A DNA stretch of 64,000 bases from Polytrichum commune (lineage: Eukaryota; Streptophyta; Polytrichopsida; Polytrichales; Polytrichaceae). A model generated the notes under the pieces. It ran no database searches. It was given only the letters and a program-made list of their open reading frames with translations, and had not been told where the DNA came from. The translations under genes and the position numbers were made by a program. The DNA lies in contig OX485805.1 of the NCBI GenBank assembly GCA_950295325.1, positions 6,818,501-6,882,500 on the forward strand. Direction: 5' to 3'. Positions 10,259 through 23,581 of the stretch are shown here, in pieces; position 1 is the stretch's first letter; every line of letters begins with the position of its first letter.

Positions 10259-11213
10259 ACACAGGGCTTGGCGTTCAACACCGAAAGTTGAGGGAGTGGA
10301 ACATGTTGCCAGGTTGTAGACATAGTGGTGGCCCTGATTTTCTGTCTTTTCGTTTTTATCACAGTATAATTTGAGAGTTATTCGTTTGCCTGTAATTTCT
10401 GTTTTTTTTCGTTTTTTTTGGGAATTATTTATGAACGAACCTGCTATGGTGTTACGGTATAAAGATGATCATAAAGGCAGTCATCACTGTGTAATACAAG
10501 GTCACAATCAAGCGCGACCGGTCACATTGGACAACAAAATAAATAGATACCATAACATTTTTGAGTAAAAAGGATCAGGTTTTGTGCGCACGTCTACAAC
10601 ACTTCAAAGGTCACTCAGACAAGGAATCTGCAGCACCTGTGTGACAGTGCAAGGTTGCATGCGTAGGTCCGAGATATTGATGCACCAGAGCTGTGATGCT
10701 ACATCAGCTCCTCTTCTTAATGAAATAAAAGAGGTACTTAGATTCAGTGCACACTCAGAAGCACTTACTTACACGGTCTTCGCCAGTGCGTGCAACACAA
10801 TCCTCATGTCCACTTCTTATTACACAATCCCAAAACACGACATCCATGCAAGGAGCCCCAGAACATCACCAACGTACCAATCTACTAAACATGCAAAAAC
10901 CTAGCAAGTCAAAACATTCTACTTGAAACGGGCCATTTTAACTTTTATTCATCATCTGGGATATTATATTGCTTCTGGCTAGATCTGTTACAAGGAAAAA
11001 ACCAGTGTCTCTTATCCTCCGAATCAAAATGACTTCCACATGATACAACATCATCATCGTCATACAAGGAGGACATAGGACCCCGTCTTAAATTTTTACC
11101 ATATCCCGACGGGAAGTACCTAATAGAACGTCAAGCCCCGCAAAAGTGGCAACACCTCCTCCCGGAGAGCCTACCAATGCATCATTCCGTGAGATCCACA
11201 ACTAACATGACAA

Positions 11214-11230
11214 CCTAAACCCTAAACCCC
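11214..11230. promoter_or_regulatory. Telo-box-like motif (CCTAAACCCTAAACCCC)
   Basis: Two copies of the plant telomere-type heptamer. Telo-boxes are frequent near the starts of plant genes for translation and growth functions. Here the site lies next to the GC-rich exon. The motif is seen; any role is inferred. Confidence 0.3.
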
Positions 11231-11465
11231 GGCGATTCGAACGACACAAGGGTTCAGGATTTGGACCATGCTCTCCCTCACTCGAGTCAATCCCAAACCC
11301 TGCCGAAACTTCGCCATTCATTCTCCACACAAGCAACGAAAGTGACGGAGGTAACGGCGAGTGCGCGGATCAAAATCCGAATCCAAATGCAAAATGCAAA
11401 CCTCGGAGTTTGGATACAGGGCGACGAAAAGAAAGGATTCAAGGCAAGGATTAGAGTGTACTCAC

Positions 11466-11720
11466 CTGGGTCGTTAGAATGTCATGCGAAGAGCGGAGGG
11501 GGAAGTGCTTGCAAACGCAAAGGAAAGGCTTAGGAGGGGCTGTGAATCGCATTGGGAGAGGAGAGGGGAGCCAATTCGCGGACAGCCGTCGATTCGGGGC
11601 CTGGGATCGGGGGATCGGACGGTCGGTAAGGCATGCTGGGAGACCGGGGAGTCCTGAGCTGGCTGGCTGCTGGGCCCCGAGGGCGCCGGGGGAGCGGGGT
11701 GCGGGGCCCGCCATCATCTA
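11466..11720 (-). other. GC-rich probable first (leader) exon and promoter-proximal region
   Basis: A GC-rich island in AT-rich DNA. On the minus strand it ends in a perfect donor, CCCAG|GTGAGT (exon end 11466). A frame is open through it (11717-11451, rich in Pro/Ala/Arg), but no homology is recognisable, so a 5' untranslated exon is more likely. The following leftward 1.3 kb would be intron, with the next plausible acceptor at 10106. Telomere-like CCTAAACCC boxes at 11214-11230 lie in that intron. Confidence 0.45.
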
Positions 11721-12767
11721 CGTCGTCTTGTGTCTGGCTATCCGGATTGTTAGGGTCGCTTTTACACTAGAGCTCTCTCTATGCATCTTGGGAGTACTAG
11801 TCTTGTAGTATGCATCTTGGGACTTGGGAGTCATTGTGGCAATCTCAAAATGCAAGTGTGACGAATGTCTTATGTTGTTGAGTTAGTGTGGTTATATACC
11901 CTTGAAAGTGTATAACTTTACAAAGGTAGTTCAACATTCAGCTAATGGTTTCAACATCGATTCAACTCACATTTCATCTTTCTTAGATCTTGCAACTTAA
12001 AAGTCGCAAAAGATCAATCCTGTAACCATATGTTCAATAGGAATCAAAATTTCAACGTTGGGTGTAATGTGTTTGAATCAATACGTAACCGGTGTTGATA
12101 ATTTCATCTAGAGGCTTGTAATGGCCAATCCCAAACAGCGCCCGCATCATCACCTGCACAAAGCTCAAAATTTACGCAGATTCGAACAAAAGGACCTCGA
12201 TCCCTTGCTGGATTCCAGTTTGAGAATTCAAACCAAAAACTTAAAGCAATCCAAATGAAAGCAAACAAAAACAAAAAACTTCCTGAATGCCGATCAAATA
12301 AAGGACAAAGATGAAAAGAGTACTATCAATGCCTGTGACATGTGCTTAATTGGGTGTGACCTGAAGAAGCCTTTGTTTCCTTCTAACTAAAATACCTTAG
12401 AATTGCTTCCAAGATTACCATCTTCTGGTTGTTTTGTTTATTATTCAAACTTTTCTTTACAAGAGTAGACCTTTAGAGGAGAAAGCCTTGGATGCCTTGA
12501 GAGATGTCTGGAGAGAAGCAGGAGCAATCTCATCATTTAAAATGCTTGGGAGGTTTCCACATGCAATCCTCTCGCACAGATTTTTGCCACGTAAAACTCC
12601 ATATATATAGCTACTGGACCATTTGCATATTGGCTTTGTTCGGAGTGGTATTTTGCGACCTTTGAACACTTTACATACACGTATGAATTCATGCCTACAC
12701 CCCAAGAGTGGCAACTCTCTCCAATAACACAACTGTTTCTAAATTACTTCTAATGCTTCGTAACATA
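11721..12767. other. Gene-free stretch
   Basis: Unique-looking AT-rich sequence. A 91-codon minus frame at 12732-12457 has no recognisable motif or splice context and is not called. Confidence 0.4.
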
Positions 12768-12897
12768 ACTCAGCTGATGAGGTGTGTTCAACTATCCTAA
12801 CTTCAGATTCAGTCTGAAGCACTAGGATTCTAGTATCTCTGGAGTCTTTATACTCGAATCTACTGTTGGGCCCATGAACACAACCCATCAGCTGAGT
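12768..12897. repeat. Short inverted repeat (23-bp arms, ~84-bp loop)
   Basis: Arms ACTCAGCTGATGAGGTGTGT (12768 onward) and its near reverse complement ending at 12897 match at about 20 of 23 positions. A perfect inner hairpin, CTTCAGA-TTCAG-TCTGAAG, lies in the left half of the loop. It could be a small foldback transposon or an RNA hairpin. Confidence 0.55.
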
Positions 12898-15800
12898 GAT
12901 GTTTATGTTCTAAAAAATCGATATATTTGTGAAGTCACAAGGAAGCAACAATAATAATAAGCTCCATGTGCAAGACATGGTTGAATCTAATACAATTTCA
13001 GAAAAATCCAACACATGATGCAAATGGGTTGTAAATTTTTGATGCAGAGATTTAGTAGCCAATTGAAATTAGACAACTTAATCAACCACCAAGGTTGCAC
13101 TGGATAGAATAATCAAAACTCCACATATATGACATCACACCAGGTGCCTAACGCATTCGACCCATTGAAGGAATCCGTCTTAACTGCTTGTAGCTGCCTG
13201 CCAATCCTGTGAGAATGTTGTGAATGAATGCCAAAGTCCCTCACTTTCAAGCCGCGACCATCAAATTGAAGAGGTGAGTAACATGCTTCACAGGGGGGAT
13301 CTACAACATTCCCTCTTGTGTGTGGGAAGAACGTAAGAATTCCCTTCAAAAGGAGGGAATTATGTCAGAGTGAGAATGTTCATAGTGGGAAGACCATCCC
13401 TTTTCCCAAATTTCCCAAATGCTCCTTGTGCGTGATGTTCACCCCACTGTAGTTGTTTCTTGTGTGTTTACGGATTTCTAAATTGATCATGAAGAAGTAA
13501 GTTGCGCGGGCATTATGTGATCCCTCTTCTTCATCGGACACCTATATTTGAATCATATATGGCAAGGCTCGTAGTTATGAACGGACACCAAAAAGACACA
13601 CATGTCATGATCAGACTGGAGAATGTGCTAAAAACTATGTTTATTGTTTTAGACCTTCAAATAATTAACGTATATAATTGGGAGGACGGGACTACGTGAT
13701 CACTTGAGGAGAAAACGAATCGTCACATTGACCGCTTATAAGTTTTGCATCTCAACTCTAGTTCTAGTTCTGAAACCTGAAATGACAATTAATCTTCGTG
13801 ATTTGCAATTGGCAACCGAGTGAGGCAAGTCCTGATCAGATCTAACAGTAGAGTTAAAAGGGCCACAAACCTCATATGTAATCTCACCAGCCGATCTTTC
13901 TTCAACCATCAGCATCAAGTTTCGATGTGTTGTGGATGTGTAAGTATGCGTAGAATGGCTTGATTGCTTCTCATATGCCGGTGTTAAGTGTGCTTAAAAA
14001 GTCCAATTAAAACACCGCATTAGCTAGCCTTATAAGATTTGAAGTGGCCACATAAGGCACACACATTATTTAATGTAGGTGGGTCGACCCTGCTTGAGAC
14101 TGTATATTCCCATATTATATTCTGATTTTCAGTTAAATCAATGTGAATCCTGATCAAGCTTTGAGGGAGGTCCAGTATAATCCTACAGACAGATTTACAG
14201 ATAATCACAATAAGCACAGGCTCCAATATTATGACATCCAGTATTGTTTTTCGTTTTTCCCGCCGCAAATACATCCCGAGCCATTAAGCAACACAATTGT
14301 GTACTTGTTGCAAAGAACATGTGAACGTCTCATAACTCCACTCAACCGTTGATCGGTGCTCTCAGTGAGATGGGAACGAAGCTGTACCTAGAGACGGCAG
14401 ACGCTTTCAAACTCATTCACACAACAACCACTTAATTAAGCCATTGCAAATAATGGATTATCCCGAGTCTTGAAGAAATCAATCACGAGTCCTGGAAGCG
14501 AGCGAGTTTATATAAACACATGCCAATCATCCTTCCAATCCTTCCCATCTACAATGTGCTGTTGCCTGGAATTGTTATTTGTGCAAGAGACGAAAGGGCA
14601 GGCGAGAGGAGATGTAATTCAGACGCAGAATCAATCACGAGACAGATTTTAAAAATGTTCCCTTGAGTTGCAATCAAGGACACAGAGATTAAGATATTAC
14701 CAAAAAGTGAATTCAGATGCGGGCTTGCGTATGACATAATCGACCGAACCACCACAATCAGCTCATGACTCCTTTTTAATGCAGGGATCACTTACGGTCA
14801 GAGCGCCTGAATCATCGAACACTTCTCTCGCTCTGCACCCACTTCTCGTAGGATATGTGATAATTGAAGATGATTAGCTAATCCAAATGACGACCGTAAC
14901 CATGATTCCTCGTAATGTTTGGAGCTCATACATATGGATATCTTATTCATTGCCCAAGTGAATCTCTTATTTCTCATTGAATGATCATATTGGTCTCTCC
15001 AATTATATCGCCTACTGAGCCTAATATGGCTAACAAATTTTGAGCACGTAATGCAATCTCTTTTGAGTGAGACATGTCTTCTTGGTGTTCATTCTTAGAT
15101 CCATGGATAACCACAAACCTATCAAATATATTGGTATTCATTCAAGATGAGCAACCAAATCAGTCCTGCTTACCGTACAAAACGTGTCTAAATTCTCAGT
15201 GGCTCCAGTTTAGGTGCGGGTGATGATCGAGAGGAAACTGGGAGGAAAGTAAGCACGTGTGGGGTGGAATGAGTTGCGATGAGGAGTTATGGGTGATCTG
15301 CAGAGTGGATTCTTTTTGAGAAAACAACAATACAGAACGGATGTGCTCTAGGCAACTCCACATACGATTCAGTCGTTGGATCAGATCAGATTTCATTGTT
15401 ATCTTTCGCCACCTCCCGTTAGCAATTGTGACTTACAAAGATTGTAAGTTCGAAATCAAGAATTGGAGTTGAGTTGCAGAAATTATAAAGGTCAAAAGGA
15501 AGATTCTCTATCGCTAAGTTGAAAGATCACAATTGTGCTAATTATTGAATCCAGAATGGTGTCTACATACACACTCTAATCTCATCATCACACATGTCTT
15601 TTGAGTGGTTGTTCTTAGTTACAAGCCTTGCCATATGTCACTCAAATTTAGGTGTTCAATTCAAGAATAGCGACGACATAAGGCCCATATCCTTATATTG
15701 GGTGCTTTTCACAAAAATACTCTCTCTCACATCACATATTCCATATCAACATGAAATTCCTTCTCATTATTTTGGGAGACATCGATCCCAACCCAACCCC

Positions 15801-17491
15801 CCTACCACAACGCGTGAGAAATTTACCTACATCATGCAAACCTAGAAAAAACCAATACTTCACAAACAGCACTACTAACCTAAAAAACAAGTTTACCCAT
15901 CTACAAGAAAATTTCCGCCAATACATACATCACATGATCCACTCATATAACCACATAATAATACACCTTTCATACCTCAAATAACATTGTTGGGAACTCC
16001 AACAATACCCTTTGTACATATTTTGTCCCTTAATAATCAGTCCAAGCCCACCATATGTGATAATAAAACTTTCCCTTGCCATAAACATCAATTCTTCCAA
16101 ATTATTGAGAATATGGGAACAACATCCATTACCAATCCGCAACAATCCCCCATCTATAGATACAACAATACATAACCGTCCAACACAATTGATACATGAC
16201 TTTATAGACTCCCAAATATCCCAATAGATACTACTATCATAGAAAGATCACATGTATGATTCCCTTATGCCCCCTTCCTCTTCTCCTAGAAACCATTAGG
16301 TTTTATAACTCCATCTTGGGATATTCCCCCCCCTCCCCCCCAAAGCACATCTCCCACATGCCCCCCACAATCACATCCCCCACAACACTACAAAACACCC
16401 TCGAGGTTGTGCACATGTCCCAGCTTTGGGCAGCCCGGACAGCACTTGGGTGTCATGGGCCCCCCTCCTCCACAAATTGGGGACATATGCCTAGGCTAGC
16501 AACTTGCCCTACCTAGCACAAGGTTATGGCTGCACAACATGGCCCACCACTTGTCACCACGCTGCAAGAAAGGAACCAAAACACATCCACCTCAGGATAC
16601 CCTTGGAAGTATCATCTTATAGAGCTTTATCTTTCAACCTCGGAGAAGGCAACCACGGACCTCTAAGTTCACATTCTCAACAGTGATCTTGCATTTGATT
16701 TAATCACATTTAAAGTACAACATATGGTTACGAATTCATTCAGCTGCTTCTACATTTTATAGTTGCAAGACTTCAAAAGATCTGAATAATGAGTCGAATC
16801 CATGTTGGCTAGATGTTGAATTAGCATTGGAAAGCTATTAAGCCTTGAACGGTATGTATCAACATTGACTCAACATTATGTCATGCTAGGTGCTTGCAAT
16901 TTGAGATGTTGGATGAAAAATGCAACAAAAGTAGATATTTCTCATTGGAGGTTTTGGATCAAGACATGTCTACTGGAAGACTTTTGAGTCGATACTTACG
17001 TGGCACCTCACATGCATATGGGATTTGAAAGTTTGCGTGGCCATCACTTGCAACAACGTCTAGTGTTTTTTTTTTTTTTTTTTTTTTTTTTGTAACTCAC
17101 ACTTCTAACATACGAGTCCTATGCAATCATCCCACGTCGATGAAAGAACGACGCAAATCTACCATTGTGTTAGATTTGCAAGTTTCCTAGTTACATAGGA
17201 CAAATTTCCAATGATGTGGGTCGATTGCTTAGGATTCACAATACACTGGTAGTGTTAAAAATCACAATGTATCACAAGCTTGTAGTGTTAAAACAATACA
17301 CTAGACATTCTATCACAAACTTGTAGTGTTAAAAATCATAATGTATCCTCATGGTGGATTGTTTATCTTGTATGTGTAACGTGCAAATTATGTGTATAAT
17401 CATTGTATACTTAATGCCTCAAGCCATTCGTTTGATTGCTTGAAACTTATCTCCGTCTCTCAAGTGATGTTACTACTGCAACATAACAATA
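12898..17491. other. Gene-free stretch with low-complexity tracts
   Basis: No frame here has recognisable domains. A C-rich tract lies at about 16326-16375 and a poly-T run at 17066-17091. The part 14840-15130 has a diverged second copy at 29050-29340. A 78-codon minus frame at 13349-13113 has protein-like composition but no match I recognise. Confidence 0.4.
14840..15130. repeat. Dispersed repeat, copy 1 (pair with 29050-29340)
   Basis: Shared segments include GATGATTAGC, ATCTTATTCATT, a block around CATATTG.T.CTCCAA, and TTTTGAGCACGT followed by TGCA.TCTC.TTTGA. The copies are strongly diverged and no termini were found. Confidence 0.5.
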
Positions 17492-17995
17492 CAGTAATCT
17501 CCCACTTAAGTACGCACCCGTTTAAGTATGCATCTTGGTTAAGTGCGCAATTTTTTTGAAAAAAATCAGGGTTCATGCTTTATTGTTTGACCATGTCATG
17601 CAAAATCTTTTGCCGTGAATGCATGATTTTTTTACGTTTGACATTCAATGTCACTTTGTTAAGGTTTTGTTGAAACGTTTCAAACGATCGTCACAATTCA
17701 TCATACATTTATTCAACTTCTGTTTGAACACCGGAGCAAAGTAATTGGTCGTCAATGTCGAGGACAGTCTTGTGTAGAGCTTCAAAGCCTTCGAAGTCGG
17801 TGGCACTTTCAAATTCATCAAATGTCTCGATAAATTGGATTTTGGTCAAGTGGGTTGCCTCAGGTTTCATCCGTTTCCCGCTGCGATTCATCAAATCAGA
17901 GGGTCTTGAAGCGATATGAGTAAAGTACGCAGCTACCAACTAAGTGCACACCAACGGCTCCAGTTCAAAGTGCGTACTTAAGCGGGAGATTACTG
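17492..17995 (-). mobile_element. Pogo/Tigger-like DNA transposon, internally deleted copy 1
   Basis: 504 bp flanked by TA on both sides. The termini CAGTAATCTCCCACTTAAGT and the reverse complement of CTTAAGCGGGAGATTACTG form near-perfect inverted repeats of about 24 bp. A second shared block (CGCAC...TTAAGT) lies inside each end. CAGT ends with TA target duplication are the signature of pogo/Tigger elements of the Tc1/mariner superfamily. The remaining minus frame joins an N-terminal scrap to a C-terminal scrap, so the element cannot move by itself. Confidence 0.85.
17709..17939 (-). pseudogene. Remnant pogo/Tigger-like transposase (N- and C-terminal scraps fused)
   Basis: The open frame contains MNRSGKRMKPEA, the same start as in the second element (MNRNGKRMKHEA at 59192), then switches after about 20 residues to an acidic tail (TFDEFESATDFEGFEALHK) ending with a stop 286 bp from the element's left edge. 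The helix-turn-helix and DDE regions are gone, removed by an internal deletion that kept the frame. Family assignment rests on the shared start, the element ends and the better-preserved second copy. Confidence 0.65.
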
Positions 17996-17997
17996 TA

Positions 17998-20334
17998 CTA
18001 CATTTTAGCAAGTGTTAACGTTAATATTGTAGCACCGGTGACCTAAAACATTGTAGATGAAATCACCAAGGGTAAGGTTGCCTTGTGAACTATAACTTGG
18101 TGCATTTGCCTACGAGTTTAGGCTAAGACACATTATCTTTTCACTGCAATGTGGTATAAGAGGTCACACTAAATATTCTAACTTACTCCAATCATAGCAA
18201 CCGATTGATATGGACAAACTATTTGAAAATGCACAACTAGTTGTGGCTTTCCCCTCTTCCGAGGAGGGGGAAGAAAAAAAACTTCTCCCCCCAAACTAGG
18301 AATATGCAATTATTAGTAACTTGGAGGTGATTTGGTTCTCGTGATTGCATGAAGTTCATTCCGGTTTGTGATCAAATTTCTACAATTACTTGACCTTATT
18401 TGTCTTCACACCCACATATATGTTGAGAATCACTTGGTCAACTATCTAGTCATACAAAACTTGTGGACTATGTTGGCTCAATGAGTCTAAGAGGGGAGGA
18501 TAACAAGGAAAGGAAATTCCAATATCTAAGCTTATTGCAACCACTTTATGGCTAGGTTTGCTACTAGATTGAGTTTTATGTAAAGTTCTATGAGTTGTGA
18601 GTCACCACACCCCAATCAAGTGAAATGACTCATGTTTTGTACCTTTTGAAAACCGCTGCCACCGGGATAACCAAGTCCCCTTTTCGTTAATAAAATTGGT
18701 TTCAAGTTTCACGGTCACCATAAGGATTCTCTTGGACCCGAAAAAGTAGAGGTACGTTGGAATTTGAAAATGGAGATGCGGTTGCGGCGGACATCAATGT
18801 TTTCCTCTTATCAAACCCAAATGCAACTCTTAGAATAATGTTCAAAGCTAAACAAAGTCAATTGTGTGAGGAGTCTCTCGATCACATAGATGTTGACAAA
18901 CATGAGTATAGCAACAATATGATTTGAACCTAATATTTTCAGATACTCTCGTTGTATTAGTGTATGGGTAGTGGCCATAGTCACTCATAATGGATTATGT
19001 TATTAATGTACTGAAAACTTAGTGACATGAGATAATTGAAGAGAAAAATATAACATGCGCATTATAAAATCAGGTATGACAGATAATTTAGTGTCGCTAC
19101 ACTTCATATATTGAAATCATGCCGATTTTATACCTCTTGTGGGAACTTTCAAGCCCCACGATATTGGTAGTTGGATTGTATCAAAAGTTGTGTCTCAGTT
19201 TTGTTAACAATGAGGAAAACGTGAAGATCGATTGGTTATTTCAAGTTTTCATAGTCGGAGTTGACATGTAGATTCAGTTATCACTTAAATGATGAGACAA
19301 GAACATGGGAGTGTTAATCCGTGTCACATGTCGCATTCCTTTGCCGACTTCACAACACCCTTTGTCGGTGACACCGAGGAAACATGCATGTAATTAAACC
19401 CTAGATGGGGTGCAAAGCTTTGATCCAAATGAAAGCTCACGCTTTAGTATGGTGCTCCACATGTGAGGGAGGGAACCAACCTATTATCACGGGGTTATAT
19501 ATGGGGGGCCATTGGGCCATGCTATTAGATATGTACTTCCTTGGGGGAGCACCCCGGCCATTTGCTTGTCATCATGAGTACATGCTACCATGGACGTCGC
19601 GATTGGCCTTGTACCTTCAATGCTCTCCAAATTCGGACACAATCTCGAGGCCTTTTTTGGGACCCGAGGGTTTACAAATCATCTCCACATGAAATATTCT
19701 CCAACTATGTTTAAAAAAATCCAATCGCCCTTATCTCAAATGCGGCCCCGGTTTGGATGCTTTGGTCCCACCAAGTAGCCCGATGCTCAAAAAGACATGG
19801 GCCCCCACCCCAATAATATCTGATGGTAAGAACAATACTACACTCATCCACCTTACAACTAGGCATGCATGTTATTGGTTGGATTTTGTTGTCTTTGATT
19901 GTGATGCAATTTCCTTTTTTATAAGATAAGCGCAAGATGTCTAAAAATGTCTCACCCAACAACATGCCCACCTTTCAAGTTTCATCCATTTATTCACGTT
20001 TCACTCAACGTTCGTGAGTCACTTTGTTCATTCATTGACATCAAAGTTTATAAATTTGAAAGAACTATTAATTACATCAAAGTACACAACATTCTCAACA
20101 TTATTGTGTTGCAGTCCTAGTGAAGGGAATTGTGCAAGGATCGTTCTCTTCTTATGTTGGGTCACCTTTGCAAAATGAGCAGCGTTGAACCATAGTATTT
20201 GTTCACTTTGCAAGGGTGAATAGCCAGGTGGATTGGACCCGTGTTCAGTCACCGGAGCATAGATTGTATTTGTAAAGAAGTGACCCCCCAAGGCCGAGAA
20301 GCACAAATGATAGGAAACCAAAATGAATTTTCAC
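17998..20334. other. Gene-free stretch
   Basis: AT-rich sequence with no recognisable gene. Frames at 19405-19692 and 19971-19711 are short and without motifs. Confidence 0.4.
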
Positions 20335-20336
20335 TA

Positions 20337-20664
20337 CACTAAAAATGATATCTAATGTTTGATTATATTCAGTGTTGTTACCACCCTATCCTGCTCAACA
20401 CTAATTTTCAATTCTTTGATAATTAGTGTTAGACATAAGTGCGCCGCCTCCTTCCCTACTGCCACCTCCCTTCTCGTTTTATCATTCTTAATTTTAATCA
20501 TATCCTTACTAACACTAAATTTGTGCATGTCACTTCCACATATTACCATAGTTGATATTTAGTGTTTGAGTTTACATTTAATGTTACTTACTTTCATAGG
20601 GTTAGTGATATTTAGTGTATGCGTTCGTATTTAGTGTATCAAACACTAAATATTATATTTAGTG
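20337..20664 (+). mobile_element. TA-flanked MITE, family CACTAAA, copy 1
   Basis: 328 bp between TA dinucleotides. Ends CACTAAAAATGATATCTAATG and ...ATCAAACACTAAATATTATA + TTTAGTG form imperfect inverted repeats of about 30 bp. Internal blocks such as GTTGTTACCACCCTA.CCTG and TCTTTGA.AA are shared with copies at 35599 and 53951. No coding capacity. TA duplications suggest Tc1/mariner-type mobilisation. Confidence 0.8.
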
Positions 20665-21039
20665 TAGTTCTTTAAGTAGTCCCTCTCCAATTCGTGTTCC
20701 TCTCCAAGGGGATGATATCGACACCTGCTCATTGCAATCCATTGAATTTTATTTTATTTTCCAATTTTTACGCTAGCCATTAGACGCCACCCAATTCCAA
20801 TGGGGCATTGCACCCCCCATCTTTGACCCAACCGGCGCATGTTAGTTCCTCTCACCATTTATTATTCAACCCCAACTACCAAAATGCAATACTAGGTGCA
20901 TAACCACACACCTTTTCTTTCACATGTGACAATTGGCAAGTGAAAGGATTGAGAAGCACTAGACACAACGACGGAGTTCATTCAATAGCAAGTCTCTTGA
21001 AGTTGTGCAATTCCACGAGATGCCTCACCCTTATAAGTA

Positions 21040-21683
21040 CACCGTTTATGGTATTTAGTGTCACATGCGTGGTAGTGTCACTTACCCTATTTTTGGGCAT
21101 ATGCTAGGTTACACTGATGATCAACAACTTCATCATAAGTGTCGTCTCATGAGAGAAAGAGACAGAGAGACAAAGTGAGAGAGTTTAATGCCAATTGCCC
21201 TGTTTTAAGGTGTATGGTAGAGTATACTACTGACCAACAACTTTATCATTAATGTCACTTCATGCCACTTGGTGTTCAAGTGCGCTTACCAATATCTTGG
21301 CATGTGTGTTCAATAGTGTTATGAGGTGCATGCCTATGTTACACAATGGTCTACAAGTTGACTAAAAGTGTACACAAATGACACTTGCCATTAGTATGCT
21401 CAAAAATACATACCTTCCTCTTGCATAGTAAAAAGAAAAAACATGACACTTGCTATTAGTATGCAAAAAAATATCTTCCCCCTTGCAAAACGCAAGACTA
21501 TCGTTTTAAACATCCCAATATGCTACTCTAAATGTCATAATGTAGATATTTTTTCACTTAAAAAAGTTACTTGTGTTGACAATTGGAATCATATCGGGCA
21601 GTTGGTGGGCGTGACACTTTGAGACCTCTAGGCATCTAGTGTAGGCCCTTTCGCAAATAGTGGACTAAATACCATAAATGGTG
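21040..21683 (+). mobile_element. TA-flanked MITE, family CACCGTTTATGG, copy 1
   Basis: 644 bp between TA dinucleotides. Ends CACCGTTTATGGTATTTAGT and the reverse complement of ACTAAATACCATAAATGGTG. It contains repeated blocks TGACACTTGC.ATTAGTATGC and ATCTTCC.CCTTGCA. The 66-residue minus frame inside is not a transposase. Confidence 0.8.
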
Positions 21684-21685
21684 TA

Positions 21686-23578
21686 ATGGATGCACAAAAG
21701 GCAACGAAACTCGAGATGTTCAATGTCAACTTGGCCTCCAAGTTGTACATGTAACATGCCCATGTGATCGTGTCTAGCTAGTCTTAGGCAAGACATCATG
21801 ACACATGTACCTTTAGAGAATAAAAGCTCCTCAACACTATTCCCAAAGTTAACTATCCAACATATCAAGTTTACATTTTGTTCTTGACAATTACCTAAAC
21901 ATGGGCCTCATAAAAAGAAATAAATTAAAGGAACTTGATCCATTAATTGTTGCCTTAATAAGTGCTAGAGGATCACAAGTCAACCCTTTCATAATCCCAT
22001 TGTATGGATGTGAGGAACCATTCATAACCATGCCCATTAAGAAACTTGCATGTCCCATTTTCACAAGTCAATGGAAAACTTCCATCAAATTTTCATAGCG
22101 TTTCTTCTTTAGTAGGACATACATATGGTCTTGTTCTAAATTTGCTACTATGATTCATAAGATATATAATAAATGGAAAACGATAATATGTACACAAATA
22201 TGTGCAATTAGGTCGTCCCATGCTAATTTTCTCAACAATCCATATTGGTTTGAATATTTATTATTATAATAACATAAATGTATTAATTTATTGTTCTAAT
22301 GGAGTTGCTATATGGATGCATAAACAAAGTTATGAGTTTCTGTTATTTGGTTTTGACCCAAGATAATTTGCACGGGTAAAGAGGCAGACGAGAAAGCAAC
22401 CGAATTACACTTATCATTGTAGTAAGAAATTGTGAGAGTTTGTGGTCATCAGATATTGTGTATTGTTGTCCAACAAGATGGGCTAGGGATTTGTGGTATT
22501 TGTGTTAACTCATCCATGGCGAAGGTGTCAATGTAGTGTATTATTCTATAGCATGTAAATGACCACCTCTATATCATTTGCCTCTATAATTAGCATTGAT
22601 GGCCTTGAAATAGTATGGTGGAGTCCAGTTGGGAAAAGAGGCAGTAGTCTTCTAGGGTCTTCCAATTTTTGTCATGCATGTTTTGGGATTACATAGACTT
22701 GAACCTCTCGAGAAATGAAGCAACACCATAATTCATGCCGGTGGCAACATTGGAATCATCTTTCTTTCTTTCTTACTAGGTATATATCAAGAACAACAAC
22801 AATACTGTCAAATATCCATACCTTATCGATATCAAAAGTATGAAATCCTTGTCATAGATACATAAATGGTATTAGAAAAAGAAACTATTTAATCGACCAC
22901 GTAGTTTGTTAAAACGACCATAAAGACAAGTCAAGCGGTCACATGACTTGTCAAAATTTGATTTCTTATTGCACACATGAAAAAGGAGCAACGATTTAGC
23001 TTTGTGTTAGAATTATTAAACTCGGCCAACTTGGATGACAGGTCAAAACCTAGTCAACACCTTACATATCGATTGTGGTCAGTTCAATCCATGTGTATCC
23101 AATTTAACAATCCCCAAATACAATACCGTAATTTTACCAACACTGGTCGATACCTTGTTGATTCCCACGTGGGATTTTTTTGCCTTTGAGCACTCACTCA
23201 AAGTGTTGAACCGGGCATCACTCTATGGTACCATTCATGCTAAACCTATTCCTAACTTATGTAGGCTACAACAAAACATTTGTAAAGGAATGTTGTCATT
23301 CAATGTCGGCACAAAGCAAAGCCATTTGTGTTCACAAGAGCACTACTTACAAAGACCAAAGTTCGAACCAACCACAAAACAAAGTGGATGTGCCTACTAT
23401 TATGTCTCCCTCACACCCAACAATATCATGAGTTATATTTCCCAATCTTCAACTTGCATTCGTTCACACATTTTGACTTCGAAAAGCATAAGTTCTCATT
23501 TCCCAAAAAAAATTAAAAATTAAAAATGTGCATTAGGAATCATTTTATGGGTTGTGGTGAGCCCAGTCTTTGCAATAC
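21686..23578. other. Gene-free stretch
   Basis: AT-rich. The longest frame (23035-23523, plus, 162 codons) has no recognisable domain, no obvious splice context and runs into the low-complexity sequence before the MITE at 23582. Confidence 0.4.
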
Positions 23579-23581
23579 TCA

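Noticed and set aside
12457-12732. 91-codon minus frame and a plus frame through the same bases
   Set aside because: Both strands look equally plausible and neither has a motif, so no call is justified.
23035-23523. 162-codon plus frame
   Set aside because: No domain, no splice or coding-like composition, and it ends in low-complexity DNA next to a MITE. The longest chance frame in the gene-free zone.
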